From NCBI GenBank assembly GCA_049999725.1, contig JBNGIS010020665.1, forward strand, positions 1 through 34,209: a stretch of 34,209 nt of DNA, given 5' to 3'. The stretch's first letter is position 1; each line of letters starts with the position of its first letter. The notes below the pieces were generated by a model, which was given only the letters and a program-made list of their open reading frames with translations, had not been told where the DNA came from and ran no database searches. Position numbers and translations under genes: made by a program. Source of the DNA: Haplomitrium mnioides (taxonomy: Eukaryota; Marchantiophyta; Haplomitriopsida; Calobryales). Shown in pieces: positions 19,241 through 30,757 of the stretch.

Positions 19241-19576
19241 TATGTTTTTTGATTGAATATGTTTCTCATAACATTTGATTGTTTTGATCAATTTTTGAAA
19301 TTATTGATATTATTGTTAGTTTTGAAATTATTTAACAACAAATGTTGTGTATATTTTTTATGTATTCTATTCGGTGTTGCTCATGCTTTTTAAAAAGAAA
19401 TTATGAAAGCAATTTTGATAAAACTCTTATAAGAAAATTTGTTTTGAATACATTGTACACTTGAAATAAAGAATTTTGATATATACAGTTACATTTGTTT
19501 TGCAAATAAATATTACTAGCGTCAAATTCATGATTTTGGATGCTAAAATTTCAAATTTGGTTTTTGCAAATGCCAA

Positions 19577-19625
19577 ATGAAACAGGAACCCAATAGTGGT
19601 TCTTGGTTCAAAGTAGTGGTTTTTT
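19577..19625 (-). repeat. Right terminal inverted repeat of element C, degenerate
   Basis: Read inward it is AACCACTACTTTGAACCAAG, then AACCACTATTGGGTTCCTG. It keeps the CTACTTTGAACCAAGAAC piece of the left ends of D and E exactly, but has lost the AATCG at its tip. Its outer edge is set only approximately. Confidence 0.5.
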
Positions 19626-19693
19626 TTCATATTTGCCAAAGATGTTGAAGAGTTGATGGCACATTGATGTAGATCTAGCTCTTTTGAAGGTAA

Positions 19694-19838
19694 TTTGACA
19701 AAGATTTTATTTCTTTGAATATTCTTTAATGTAGGGCCAATTAAATTGAAGATGCATTGATGTAGACCAAATTAACTTCCTTTTCATATCTTCTATGCTT
19801 CATTTATTGCAAATTTCTTCCCAACCTTCTGTTGTAAC
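19694..19838 (+). repeat. Direct repeat, left copy (about 145 bp)
   Basis: TTTGACAAAGAT...AATTAACTTCCTTTTCATATCTTC...CTTCCCAA...TGTTGTA recurs at 20551-20690 with moderate divergence. The pair brackets the Ty3/gypsy relic. They might be remnants of a duplicated target or of LTRs; I cannot decide. Confidence 0.6.
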
Positions 19839-20039
19839 TGATCCTCTAGTTTAAGCTTGAATGTCTCGTGCAAAAGTTAAACTTTTCAATTATAAATAAG
19901 AAGGCAGAGGAGTAAGGAAATAGTGTTCATAAGTAGGCACAATAGATATACAAAACAAAAGTGAATGAAAACGACAAAGAAACTAAAAACTCAATAACAA
20001 TATTAAAAAAAATAATGAAAATCACACATAATAAATTTT

Positions 20040-20545
20040 AACCCAATTGGTATTCATTGGCGCTGCAAAGGCAATTCCGCCAAGTGTTTCGAGGCTCAGA
20101 TAGTTATGAGGATGGATCGTATCGAATCTATAAGAACCAGACTAGTGAGTTGTGAACTTGGGAGAAAAATGAATGAACCTCATGTCAAAAACAAGGACTA
20201 AGTTGTGCACTTGAAAGGATCTATCTTTGATGTGTCTTTTGTGGCGGTTCTTTACTTGGAGCTAGTATGAAAACCTCAAAGCATTGGCAGTGACTCTGGT
20301 CTCAATTAGTTGTGCTAGGTTGGCTAGTTGATGTTGCAAAGATTGAATCAAACTCAAGCGGTGGCCAACGGCGATACGCAGAGAGGGGACTTAGATTTTG
20401 ATTGGAAGTAAGGCTTCTTGACCATACACTAAATGAAAGGGAGTGTATCTTGTGGCTGATTTGGTCATAGATCGATACGCTCATAAGGCATCATGTAAGT
20501 GTTCATCCAAGTCTAAGCAATGTGCCAATATCATTTTGGAAAGAA
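20040..20545 (-). pseudogene. Ty3/gypsy integrase C-terminal relic
   Basis: Read leftward from about 20520 it gives LDEHLHDALxAYRSMTKSAT, then YTPFHLVYGQEALLP, matching the well-known integrase end (ALWAYRTTxKxxTGxTPFxLVYGxEAxLPxE). Downstream are KDRSFQVHNLVLVFDMRF and, near 20090-20060, a frame similar to the C-terminal SH3-like end. Frameshifts and stops are present. No reverse transcriptase or protease is attached, so it is an isolated fragment of a gypsy polyprotein. Confidence 0.65.
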
Positions 20546-20550
20546 GATAC

Positions 20551-20690
20551 TTTGACAAAGATCTCATTCTTTTAAAGATGCTTTGATTCCAATTCCATTG
20601 AAGATACGTTGATGTAGATCCAATTAACTTCCTTTTCATATCTTCCATGCTTCCTCTATTGCACGTTTCTTCCCAAGCTTATGTTGTAGC
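20551..20690 (+). repeat. Direct repeat, right copy
   Basis: Partner of 19694-19838. It runs directly into the satellite array. Confidence 0.6.
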
Positions 20691-21052
20691 ACATCTGACA
20701 ATCATACTTAATGAATTCATTTCTCTTCCAAACACTATCTCTCAGTGGTCATCTAAGATGATTTCTTTGCCATTCACCATCTCTTAAGCAATCATCCAAG
20801 ATGAACTCATTTGGCTTCCAAACAACAAGTGTTAATATTTATCCTAGATGAACTCCTTGCTCTTCCAAATACCACCCTTAAGAATCATCTTAGATGAACT
20901 TGTTTCTCATGAAAACACCATCTCTAAACAATTGTTCTAAATGAATATGTTAACCTTCCAAAACCCATCTCTTGACAATTATCCTAAATGGATTCCTTGC
21001 TCTTCCAAACACAAGCTTTTAATAACTATGTTGGATGCACTCCTTGCTATTT
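20691..21052 (+). repeat. 47-bp satellite array, left block
   Basis: Monomers of about 47 bp (core CTTCCAAACACCATCTCTTA, then ACAATCATCCTAGATGAATT, then CCTTGCT) with perhaps 20-30 percent divergence. The array continues at 23601 after the LTR-type insertion. Confidence 0.75.
21048..21052 (+). repeat. Target-site duplication TATTT, left copy
   Basis: It abuts the TGTAGTATAG end. The partner is at 23601-23605. Confidence 0.75.
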
Positions 21053-23600
21053 TGTAGTATAGTGGTGATCCCGACAATTTGAGATTTACCCTTCTTCGGG
21101 GGTTCTTTTACTCGGGGAGGACAATGGTTTTGTGACAAAAGAGTCTTAATTCTCAGAGAAATCTTCACTTTCAAAATTCAAGACAATCCAAGGTTCATGT
21201 TCACCTTCCCATGCTCCAAATTGGATTCCAAAATTTTGAATCGGATTGCATTAACCACAAAAACCAATTCCGAAGCACTGCTTCTAGTTCTATCTGACAC
21301 TTCCAAAGCTCTGCTTCTAACCCTGTTCCGCCAGCCGTTCGACGCCGTAGTCAACTGGGAAGTTGGAACGCCTCGTCCTTCTCTGTCCTTTCCTGTACTT
21401 TCCCCCCACCATACGTTAACCAGACAACTACGCGACACCTTACCTGACGTCTCTTCTGACTTTTCTCGCTTCCCGACAAATCGTACACCTCGGAACTCAG
21501 CTGTTCGATGTCATTTTCCTCCTAGAAGCTTGACCGTCGTTCCTTCGGACTTCAAAAATCCCTCTTTAGACTTAAACTTGACCCCTTCCGAATCCGAACT
21601 TCTGACTCCTAGCGTAAACTTCCGCTATTTCTCTCCTTTGGCCACGCGTCCTTCCGATGCTTCGGATCTTTCTGATCTCGTTTCCGCGTTCACTCCTCTG
21701 ATTCTCACTTCCACCAAATTTGTGCTTTATTTATGCTTGCGCATCTTCCAAGCAATCCATTGTCTCCCTTGCAAATCACAAGGACAAAGGAGAAGCTTCT
21801 CTAGCTCTCCTATCTTCTTCTTTTCTCTCTCCTTCCTCTCGTAGCTAGTTACGCCGGGTTTTCGGATTTAAGGTTCGCACCTTGAGCAAAGGATTAGAAA
21901 TTCTCAGTGATCCCCAGTCCGTCAATTGGAGCTCAACCCCATAGATCCGTCGACCTGCACGGTTAATTCTCACCGATTCTTTCCCTTAATCCTTTTGCCT
22001 TTTCTACAAGGCTCCTACTCGCCTCAGCAATCAGGTAGGCCCTTCGATCTGCTCGGGATACACTTCTCTACTGAAGTCGACTCCCTTCATGGGCAACTTT
22101 GCTGATTTTTAACACATCATCCATTCAAAGTCAAATTCCGAAAAGCTTAAACCAATTCTGCCTTCTTTCTCCAGACGACAATCCGTACATTCACATGAAC
22201 AAGGCAATCAAATTAAGTTCCTTTCCTTCATCCAGAACAAATTTCCTTTATGTCCCCGCTCAGGCGGATTCTCTTCCTTACTCTAGATCAGATGACAAAA
22301 TACAATCTTTACACAACTTGGAGTCTTCTTGAATGAATTCTTTACTTAGCATATGGCACAAAATAGCCACCGCTTCAATAATCAGCAAAAGCAACCCTCA
22401 GTTTAAAGTCATGAGAAGACTTATACAAAGTTGAAGCTATCCAAAATGACACCTCTGAACCGACCGACGCAGCGCTTCCTACGTCAAAAGGAACATCTAA
22501 ATCCTCTCATCGGAAGTCTTCATCCCGAAAATCTTGGCAACAATCTTGTAATGATGACTTTATCCTTGTTTCTAATCCAAACTTTTCATATGATAACTCT
22601 TTGGAAAGCCCTTGAAAAGACCTTTCCAATGAGTTTGAGAACTCTTCCTTTGAACTTGAATTGACTCTTCAAATGCATCTTTCTGAAAATAGTCATTTTT
22701 CCTAGTCCGAAAAGCGGATTAAAGCTCCAAATCCGATGCGACACTTCTGATAAATATGCTCATGAATGATTGCTTGAATTTGAATCCAAAACCATGCTTT
22801 CATCTTCTTTAGATTCCGAATCGGATGTCTTCAAATCTGATATTCCATTCCATCCGAATCTGAACTTCCTTTCGGATACACTCAGTCCAATGTTACTCTT
22901 CGGATGCACATTACAGCAGTCATCTTGCAACGGCCACTGCGTTCTTGTTTCTCAACCAAAATGAGCGTGTAATAGCTCGTTGGAAAGCTCTCAAGAAGGG
23001 CTTTTTTTTAAACGTGACAGATTTTCATTTGAAGCAAAATCAGATCTTCAATGACAACCTGAAACATAGCCTTGAAATTATCACCAATGCAGTCATCTGA
23101 ATGCAAAGCTCACAACCACATCTCGTCAAGTCTTCAAAGCAACTCTGTAGTCGGCCTTTGCCTCAAATGAACACTTTCTCACAAATTCCTTCTTCATAGC
23201 ACAAACACTTTCAAGCACTCAAAGAAATAAGGAGTTAGAAGGCCTAATCATACATCTTCCACTTGTTAGCAACCTCCCATAATACCAGCACACAGAGCCC
23301 TCTCGAATCCGACTTCGGACACTTATCCGACCGTTGGACCTTCCGAAGCATCTCGGACTTCTTCCGAATCCGCCTTTTGGAAATGTTCTTGAAGCACACT
23401 TCGGAAGAGATTATACAATAATCCGAAGGACTTTTCGCTAATCTGACCTCCGATTCTAACTTCTCATCTTCCACAGACTCCCAAAAAGAGATTTTTTTCC
23501 CCAATATTTCTCTTCTCTGAAGCTCTCTACAGGTTTCTTTTGCTTTAAATTCTTCCGAATAGGCTTATTTCCGAATAATCATGTGGAACTGTGCATCACA
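21053..23600 (+). mobile_element. LTR-type insertion, 2548 bp, no coding (probably solo LTR), TSD TATTT
   Basis: It is flanked by TATTT at 21048-21052 and 23601-23605. It starts TGTAGTATAGTGGTG and ends CTGTGCATCACA. Removing it and one TATTT restores a normal satellite monomer (CCTTGCTATTTCAAACACTA). It has no gag or pol and no internal copy of its ends. A TTATTTATG at 21727 before a pyrimidine-rich leader could be its promoter if it is a plus-strand LTR. The 215-residue frame at 21197-21844 is Ser/Pro-rich with no recognisable domain and is probably chance in CT-rich DNA. Confidence 0.75.
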
Positions 23601-24935
23601 TATTTCAAACACTATCTCTCAACAATCAACCAACATTAGCTTCTTTCTATTCCAAACACCATCTCTCAACAATCATCATGGATGAATTCCTTACTCTTAA
23701 GACCAAACACCATCTTTAAACAATCATCGTAGATAAATTCCTTTCTCATCCAAACAAAATCTATTAATTATCATTCTAGATGAATTCCTTGTTCCTCAAA
23801 ACACCATGTCTTAACAATTATCCTAAATGAATTCTTTGCTCTTCCAAACACCAAATCTAAATGGTCACTCTTTATAAATTCATTGCTCTTCCAAACACAA
23901 TGTCTAATTGGTCATCGTATATGAATTCGTTGCTCTTCTTGAAAACTATCTCTTAAAGATCATCATGGATGAACTCTTTGCTCTTCTTAACACCATCTCT
24001 TAACAATAATTCTAGATGAATTTCTTTCCATTCCAAACACCATCTCTAAATAGTCATCTTAGATACATTCATTTCTCTTCTAAATATCATCTCTTAACGA
24101 TCATCCTCAATGAATTCCTCTCTCTTTCAAACACCATCTGTTAATAGTAATCCAAGATGAGTTCCTTGCTATTTCAACAACCATCTCTTAGGAGTCATCC
24201 AAGACAAATTCATTGCTCTTCTAAATGACAATTCTTAGTATTTATCCTAGATGAATTTCTTGCTCTTCCAAACAATATCTCATAAGAATCATCTTAGATG
24301 AATTCATNNNNNNNNNNTGCTCTTCCAAACAATATCTCATAAGAATCATCTTAGATGAATTCATTTCTCTTGCAAACACCATCTATAAACAATCATCTTA
24401 AATGAATATAATGCTCTTCCAAAACTCATCTCTGAAAAGTCATCCTAGATGACTTCATTGCTCTTCCAAACACCATCTTTTAGTTTTTATCTTTGATGAA
24501 TTCATAACAGTCATCTAAGAAATTCCTTGCCCTTCCAAACACCAAATCTAAATGGTCACTCTCTGTGAATTTAATGCTCTTCTAGACACAATGTCTTAAT
24601 AGTACTAGATGAATTCATTGCTTTTCAAAACAAAATTTCTTAACAATTATTGTAGATGAAATTTTGACTCTTGCAAACACCATCTCTTAACTTTCATCTT
24701 ACATGAATTCCTTGTACTTCCAAAAACTAAATGTAAATGGTTACCCAAGATGGATTCATTACTCTTCCAAACACCAACTCTTAACAATCATCCTAGATAA
24801 ACTTTTTTCTCTTCCAAAACATCATCTTTGAACAATCATACTAGATGAACTTATTGCTCTTCCAAACACCATCTTTTAACAATCATTTGAGATGAATTAC
24901 TTGACCTTCTAAACACCATCTCTCAAGAATCATTC
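23601..24935 (+). repeat. 47-bp satellite array, right block
   Basis: About 28 further monomers of the 20691 array, including the target-site duplication at 23601-23605. The array ends where the copia-like LTR begins at 24936. Some monomers are shortened (for example near 24500 and 24600). Confidence 0.75.
24308..24317. other. Assembly gap (10 N) between identical 47-bp flanks
   Basis: The 47 bases before the gap (24261-24307) and after it (24318-24364) are identical, in an array whose other monomers differ clearly. This suggests that two contig ends overlap and were not merged. Confidence 0.8.
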
Positions 24936-25257
24936 TGTATTTTTGGATGACAACAAGCATTTAGTAAATCATATTCAAGGTATATATTCATAAACTCTTC
25001 TCTCCATTTCTCTCTCTGTTCTCATATATGATAGAGATGGTAATCATAACTGTCCAACGATATGAGGGATAAATTTCCCTACTAGTATTGTAGCACATAC
25101 TTAGCTCTAATTATAGATTAGGCTAATTAAAATTAGTGCTAGTATTAAGAGAAAGGTTTACTTGTACTAATCATAGTTTAACACTTCTCTTTGGGTATAA
25201 CATGGCGAATACTATAAATACATGTACAAGTAAGCATCTAGGAAATAAACTTCAACA
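24936..25257 (-). repeat. Candidate 3' LTR of the copia element (322 bp)
   Basis: On the minus strand it starts TGTTGAAGTTTATTTCC, right after the copia 3' coding remnant, and could end ...CCAAAAATACA at the satellite border. The start with TGTTGAAG is common for plant copia LTRs. A matching 5' LTR was not recognised near 28256, so both borders are tentative. Confidence 0.35.
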
Positions 25258-25559
25258 AAGGTTTGTAATGTCCAATAAACGATAACAATGTTGTCTCATT
25301 AAAACCCTCTTATACTCATACGAGGGAAAGAGTACAACCACCGACATCTTTGGACTAAAAATATATGAATAGTGATCACCAAAATATATAATAAAATGGT
25401 GATAGAATGATTGAAGATCATAGAATATGGAAGAAGGCATATAATGATAATAGATGAAATAAGAAAATAAATATAAAGAGATAATGATGATAAACCATAG
25501 AATATGAAGAGATGTATGATGATAAAAGATCATTCTTTATGAAGAAAATAATAATAATA

Positions 25560-27410
25560 AATCATGTTAGCGATAATAATTGGATAAATGCAGTAGAACA
25601 ATGCCCTTACAATGAAGTTGATGTATAGTTGGTGTCAAAGCTTTAGTGAATAGATATGCTTTTTTTTCGTTGCTAGAGATAACCTGCATAGTTATAGTAT
25701 CCTCTTGTTGTTTATGAGTGAAGAAAAACTTTGGCACAATGTGTTTAATACGGTCTCTTTTAGTATAGCCTTGTGAAACTTACTAAAACACATGCCAAGT
25801 TATCTTCATACAACACAAGAGAGTAACATAAACAAAGTAAACCACAATGTAAATGACATAATCAATCATTCTCCTCAACGAGATACACTCTCTACTAGCT
25901 TTATATAAAGCTATTATCTCAACATGGTTAGAAGATGTACAAGTCAATAATTGCTTAGTACTCTTCCATGATATAGATGTAAGGCCATATAAGAATATAC
26001 ATCCGGTCTAGGATTTAGCATTGTCAAAATCAGATATGTATCTTTCATCCTCAAAACCGATGAGGGTTTGGCTAGTATGCTTTGGGAAATATAGTCCCAT
26101 GTCAATGGTACCTTTTAAAATTTTGATAATATGCTTGATGCCATTCCAATACCTAATAGTAGATTATGAATTATGCCTTGCAAACAAGTTCACATCAAAA
26201 GAAATATCAAGGTGTATTTGGTCAGCGATGAAGATAATAGCATCTATGGTTGAGAGATAAGCACGTACCTCCATAAGAGATGTAATATGATGAGATTTAT
26301 GTATATTTAATTTCTTTATATATGTACTTTGATGCAATAAGATGCTATCATCTAAGTATTTTGAAGTCTTGAGCAATAATTGGTCTTATCAATATTCTTC
26401 ATATCAAATATTCTCTTAGATAATAAAATAATATGCCTAAGTTAGGATTTATGACCAAAAGGAGTTATATCATCAACATATATTGGAACAATGATGAAGT
26501 CTTTGTTGACATGTTGGATGTACAAGCATGGTGATATGTCATCATGGTGAAAACCCATAGCTAACATCTCTTCTTAAAATCTTTGATACTATATTCTGCT
26601 GCTTTGCTTAAGTCTATATAGATTGCATGATCTTGACTGCATATCCATCCTTGACCATAAGCATTGATTGATACACATGAGGGGTTTAAGGCCTACTTGT
26701 TGGTATCTACATCAAAAAAACTATAGATCCACACCCAATACTCACTCCACTAGGCCTCATAGTGGTATGGTGTGTGGAAGTAGATGTATAGCTTTGAGAT
26801 TTCCCCTTGGAGACATGCTCGTCCTAAAAATGATAGATATTCCTGCAATTAGCCCTAGAGGTGCTCTCATATAAATCTAGGCATCTAACATCCTATAGAG
26901 ATATGATGTCACGACATCCATTTGATGTATCACGAGCTCATGTCCTAGAAAAAGCCAACTAGGTGCCGGTAAGTGATGGCATCCATAGCTGGAGCATATT
27001 TGAGATCAAAATCTCTCCCAAGTATCTATGTATAGCCCTTGACTACAAGGCATGCCTTATATTTGACAAATTTTCCTTTAGCATTATGTTTCTTGACAAA
27101 TGTCCACCAATAACCAATCAAGTGGGTGTTAGGAGTGTGGAGACAACTGCCAGTATCAATAATGCAGGTTTTGTTATCCTTAAGAGGAAGGATGTGAGAG
27201 CTTTAATTGATCATATGGTTTTCTGGCAGATCTATATCATTCTCAAAGTCTTCTACTTTTCCAAAAATGTCCTATGAATTTCAGGTTGTACACTCTTTTG
27301 CTTACTTTGGTTATATAAAAAACCAGATGTGCAAGAATTCTACATTTCTTCTAGGTGTGTCCCTATGTTCTATATTTGAAATATGGAACTATTGTAGGAG
27401 GATTGCTTAT
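25560..27410 (-). pseudogene. Copia pol remnant: reverse transcriptase and RNase H
   Basis: Near 27090-27000 there is a reading like KGKFVKYKACLVVKGYTQ, the copia KARLVAxGxxQ start of reverse transcriptase. Near 26500, DFIIVPIYVDDI carries the YVDD catalytic motif. At 26376-26164, YLSTIDAIIFIADQIHLDIS, FDVNLFARHNS matches YxxxIGxLxYLxxxTRPDIxFAVNxLxR. Near 25920-25860, HVEIIALYKASRECISLRRM is the RNase H E-x-EYxAL-x-x-A-x-x-EC motif. Stops interrupt throughout, and the segment between zinc knuckle and reverse transcriptase is too short to hold integrase. Confidence 0.7.
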
Positions 27411-27412
27411 AC

Positions 27413-28216
27413 TTAGTGTAGATTTGCTCTCAGTAGGAGGTTTACCACCTCTATTTCCTCTTGCATAATAACGACCATGATTATTTTGGCCTCTGCCTCT
27501 CCCCTTGAATCCTTGTCTTGTATCTGCAATGGGAAATCTTCCCCTTCTCGAAGCTTGTCTTCCACTAGTATAGTTGGCTCTTCTGCTAGAAGTGCCTCTA
27601 TTATTTGAAAGTTCAAAGTAATGAGTTTTAGTAGGTTTGAATATGGGCTATACGCATAATAGTCTCACTTTAGAATTCTTCATCAACAACTATTGATGTT
27701 TTTTAGCAAACAACATGTGAGCTAAGCTCTGAATATCTTGTGAACTTTATATTTCTGCATTGTGTTGACAGAACCATGTTTGTAGGATGGAATGTGGATA
27801 AAATCTTCTCTATCTTGTCCTCATTGTCAACTAGTTGCCCACATAATATGAGTTGTGAAATAATCTTGAAGAGTTTACTATTATATTTTGAAAATGAAGT
27901 GAAATCTTGAACTCTCAAGTTTACCCAATCTTGTTTTGCCTTAGACAAATGGATTGTCTTGGTGTGGTCAAGTGTGTCTTTTAGATATTCCTACAAAAAT
28001 TCGGGGTTGCTTTCATTGAGGTATTAGAGTTTGAGGGGATCAGTAAGATGATGCTTTAGAAAAACCAATGATTGAGCTTTCTGCTGGGCAGTGATCCCTT
28101 CATTATTTAATAGTTTTCTCTAATCCTTTAGAGACTAGATGGGATGCAACATCCAATGACCAAGATAGATAAATCTTACCATCTATGGTGAATGGCTTGA
28201 AGCTTAATTTTTCCAT
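27413..28216 (-). pseudogene. Copia gag remnant
   Basis: The start at 28216 gives MEKLSFKPFTIDGKIYLSWS, then LDVASHLVSKGLEKTIK, the usual copia gag opening. At 27948-27703 are SKAKQDWVNLRVQDFTSFSK, YNSKLFKIISQLILCGQ and KILSTFHPTNMVL, typical of the UBN2-type gag domain. An RG-rich stretch (GRGRGQNNHGRY, read through about 27490) leads to a damaged zinc knuckle near 27380. Stops and shifts separate the pieces. Confidence 0.75.
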
Positions 28217-28255
28217 GGTTTTGTTATAATGCAAATTTTAGAGCTTCAATACTCA

Positions 28256-29222
28256 AGATATGAAAGAACAAATACTGGAATTATAGAGAGATTTTCAGTA
28301 TTGAATATATTTCAAATTTGCTTTAGATGTTTTCTTCCATGAAATGGTTGTTGTAGGTAGGGTATAAGCTTGTTTGTTGTTGTAAGTTAGCCATGATTCA
28401 ACATTCTTCAATCAGCAATTTGTATATTTTGAGTGTCTTAGCAGAAAATATATCTCATATGCAACATCATCAAGGTTCAATTCAACAATCTTCTTATGAA
28501 ATTCTTCAGATTGCATATCCTTGCTCTGCAATGTCAATTGTTGTTGTGTGTTCTCGGAAGAGAGAGCACTCACTCCAATTTGCTTGTGAAATTTAGTTGA
28601 AATTAAGACAAATTTAATGTTTGTCTTTTGGTTGCAGATTGTTGATTGATTATGAATTCTCAACTTGCTCTTTCAGTGTGAACTAAAGATTCAATTTTAG
28701 TATATGGCTTCATATGATAATCTTATTTAGTCAAATTTGCACATTTAAGTGTATGTAGTTATTGAGATTTGGAAGGTTTTCTTCTTCAAGTGTTTGAGTT
28801 TTAGTTGCAAGAGCAATCCAATGCATTCAATTTAGGTTTTTATGTCTTTTTCTTACTTTGCAGTGTTCTATTGCATTAAAGGTTCTTTGTGAGCTCATGA
28901 TGCTCCTTTTTTTAATTTTAGGGCTTCATCTAATTGCTCACTAGCTACTCAAACATTGTTGTGTAGTTTTTTCTTATCAATTCCAGCTCTTCAATAAGTC
29001 TTTGGATTCAGTATCTTCTTTTATTTAGGTTTCAAGCTTTTCTTTGGTTTGCTTCTTTGATTTATTGACAATCATGTCTTCTTTGAGCTTTTTTTGTGCA
29101 ATTTGTGTTCTTTGATTTGTTGTTCTCTTCATTTCAAACAAGTTTGCATTTGCTATTTTTTTTCTTTATTGCATCTTGCAATTTTTGGTTGATTTGATTC
29201 TATTTGATATGTTGCTTTCTTT
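28256..29222. other. No recognisable gene; AT-rich, T-rich on the plus strand
   Basis: This should contain the copia 5' LTR but I cannot identify it. One minus-strand frame (28412-28663) has no features I know. The 28850-29210 part read leftward is Lys-rich in short pieces, which may be chance in A-rich DNA. Nothing is supported here. Confidence 0.4.
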
Positions 29223-29270
29223 AACAATTGCTACTTTGAACCAAGAACAAGCTACTCAAAACAGGAACTT
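29223..29270 (+). repeat. Left terminal inverted repeat of element D
   Basis: It reads AACAATTGCTACTTTGAACC, then AAGAACAAGCTACTCAAAAC, and is the inverse of the right ends at 18126, 19622 and (in part) 11097. Confidence 0.6.
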
Positions 29271-30757
29271 GCTTTTTCTTGTTTTAGAAAATTTGTGGTT
29301 TTTGAGCTCAAAAAATAGAAAAAACAAGGTTGCTTTTTAGAAACAAAAAGTACAAGAGTTTTTGAGGTTCATTTTTTCCATTTCAACAAGCATGATAGAG
29401 CAAGAGTCAATTTTGTTCTGCAAAATCAAACAATATTATTAGTTTTTATAAAAATATTGGAAAACTCAAAATCAATGAAAAGTATAAAAATTATGGTAAG
29501 TATGTACAAGAAAACTGCATTTATCATTGATTACAATTTGAAGTACAAAAATTGAAATACGCGTCATAAGAAACTATTTTGAAATATGTTTGATTGCACA
29601 AACTCTAAGTGCGGATAGTCATGGTGCTCTTTGAAACTTGTTTTTTGGAAAAAAAAATACAAAATATGAGGAAAAAACCCAAGCAGACTAGAAGTTAAGG
29701 GAATGAGTTTGCAATCGTAGACACAGAAACCAGCAGCACGAAACATTGCATGAGTTTAGGAGCTCTATTTTCAAGTTCAAGCAAGAAAGAACCTTTCATT
29801 TGTAGTTGAAAATCCATGCACACAAAGGTTAAATGGGGCTTTAAAAAAAGATTTCAACATTTAAAAATATTTTATATTTCAACAGAGGATATACACAAAG
29901 AAGTCATAGTTCAAAATCAAAAAGGCAGCGGCTAACGAGATTGAATTAAGAGTGTAAACAAGAAACATCTCCAAGTTTTTGACTTGATTCTACCAAACAA
30001 AGGTTTCGAGTTCTAAAAAGAGTCTATGACTTGTGTAGAAACTAAGTTCTAACCAGTAGTTTTTGTATGTACAAGCTGGAGGGTTGTATATGAGAAGTAA
30101 AGCATGTGGAAGGTTTGGACTTCCACCTCAAAGTCTATGCACGTATAAGAATTGCACCATCTAAACACTTCACCCCAAAGTCTATGCACGCATAGGAATC
30201 CGAACTCACCATCTGAACACTCAACAACAAAGACTATCAAGAAACTAGGTTTAAGATTTCGCACAAGATTTTTTGAACGCACGACGTTTCAACTTACGAA
30301 TCAAAGTCTATGCGCACATAGGCTTCAGACTTCTACAACCAAGGATATAGACAGTAAACGTTCTATTTCTTGCAGCAACCTCTACGGACGCTAAAGATTT
30401 CATTTTTTGATTCGGAATCTAAAAGTAAAATATGCATAAAGCTCTACATCTTAGTCAAAACACGCCAAAGGTTTTTTTTAAGTTATACAACAAAGTACTT
30501 AGAAGCAAAAAAAGTAATCAATTTGGGTAGATTCTTTAGCAATACAATAACCTTAAACTCTTCTAGGAAGCACTAAAGTTGGAAACAATATACCTACATT
30601 TTGGATAAGGAAATATTTTGCAAAGCAAATGAAAATATTAATTAAAGATTCAAGTTTCATCTACAAAGAATAACATTTAAGTTAGAATGATTTACAATAA
30701 AAAAGTTCAATGAGGTTGATAAATTTAATGAATTGCTTCATCACATTCTCATGTACT
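29271..30757. other. Left flank of element D (non-coding)
   Basis: AT-rich sequence aligns along its whole length with the flank of E (31841-33426), for example TTGATTACAATTTGAAGTAC against TTGATTACAATTCTAAGCCC, and GAAATATGTTTGATTGCACA in both. No coding is seen. It contains the dyad array at 30115-30325. Confidence 0.6.
30115..30325. repeat. Left-flank dyad array of element D
   Basis: AAGTCTATGCACGCATAGGA-type units with GAACTCACCATCTGAACACT spacers occur three times, with a fourth core (TATGCGCACATAGG) near 30310. The period is about 50 bp, longer than in the right arm. Confidence 0.6.

Larger units (their letters stand above)
18127..19625 (+). mobile_element. Element C: right end only
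   Basis: It holds the last part of a third gene 2 copy, its polyadenylation signal, a dyad flank and a terminus near 19622. It begins inside the last exon precisely at B's terminus, as expected if B inserted there. Confidence 0.55.
24936..28255 (-). mobile_element. Degenerate Ty1/copia retrotransposon
   Basis: Reading leftward, gag starts at 28216 and is followed by a decayed zinc knuckle, a possible protease scrap, reverse transcriptase and RNase H, then a candidate LTR. A weak primer-binding-site match (minus strand GTATTGAAGCTC, about 28241-28254, compared with the Met-tRNA type GGTATCAGAGC) lies just before gag. Many stops and frameshifts make it inactive. Integrase was not found. Confidence 0.7.

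Noticed and set aside
1-19625. Bacterial or phage contamination, suggested by the ParB and methyltransferase motifs
   Set aside because: The genes have conserved GT-AG introns, TATA boxes and AATAAA signals, sit among plant retroelements, and are present as diverged multiple copies.
21197-21844. 215-residue plus-strand frame
   Set aside because: It lies inside the TSD-flanked non-coding insertion. The Ser/Pro/Leu-rich composition follows from CT-rich DNA, and no domain was seen.
24931-28408. A target-site duplication for the copia element (CATTC at 24931 and again near 28402)
   Set aside because: The right border has no recognisable LTR, and the CATTC there overlaps the possible TTCAACA end, so the match may be chance.
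28412-28663. 83-residue minus-strand frame upstream of copia gag
   Set aside because: No recognised motif and no conserved copy. It may be part of a decayed 5' LTR region.
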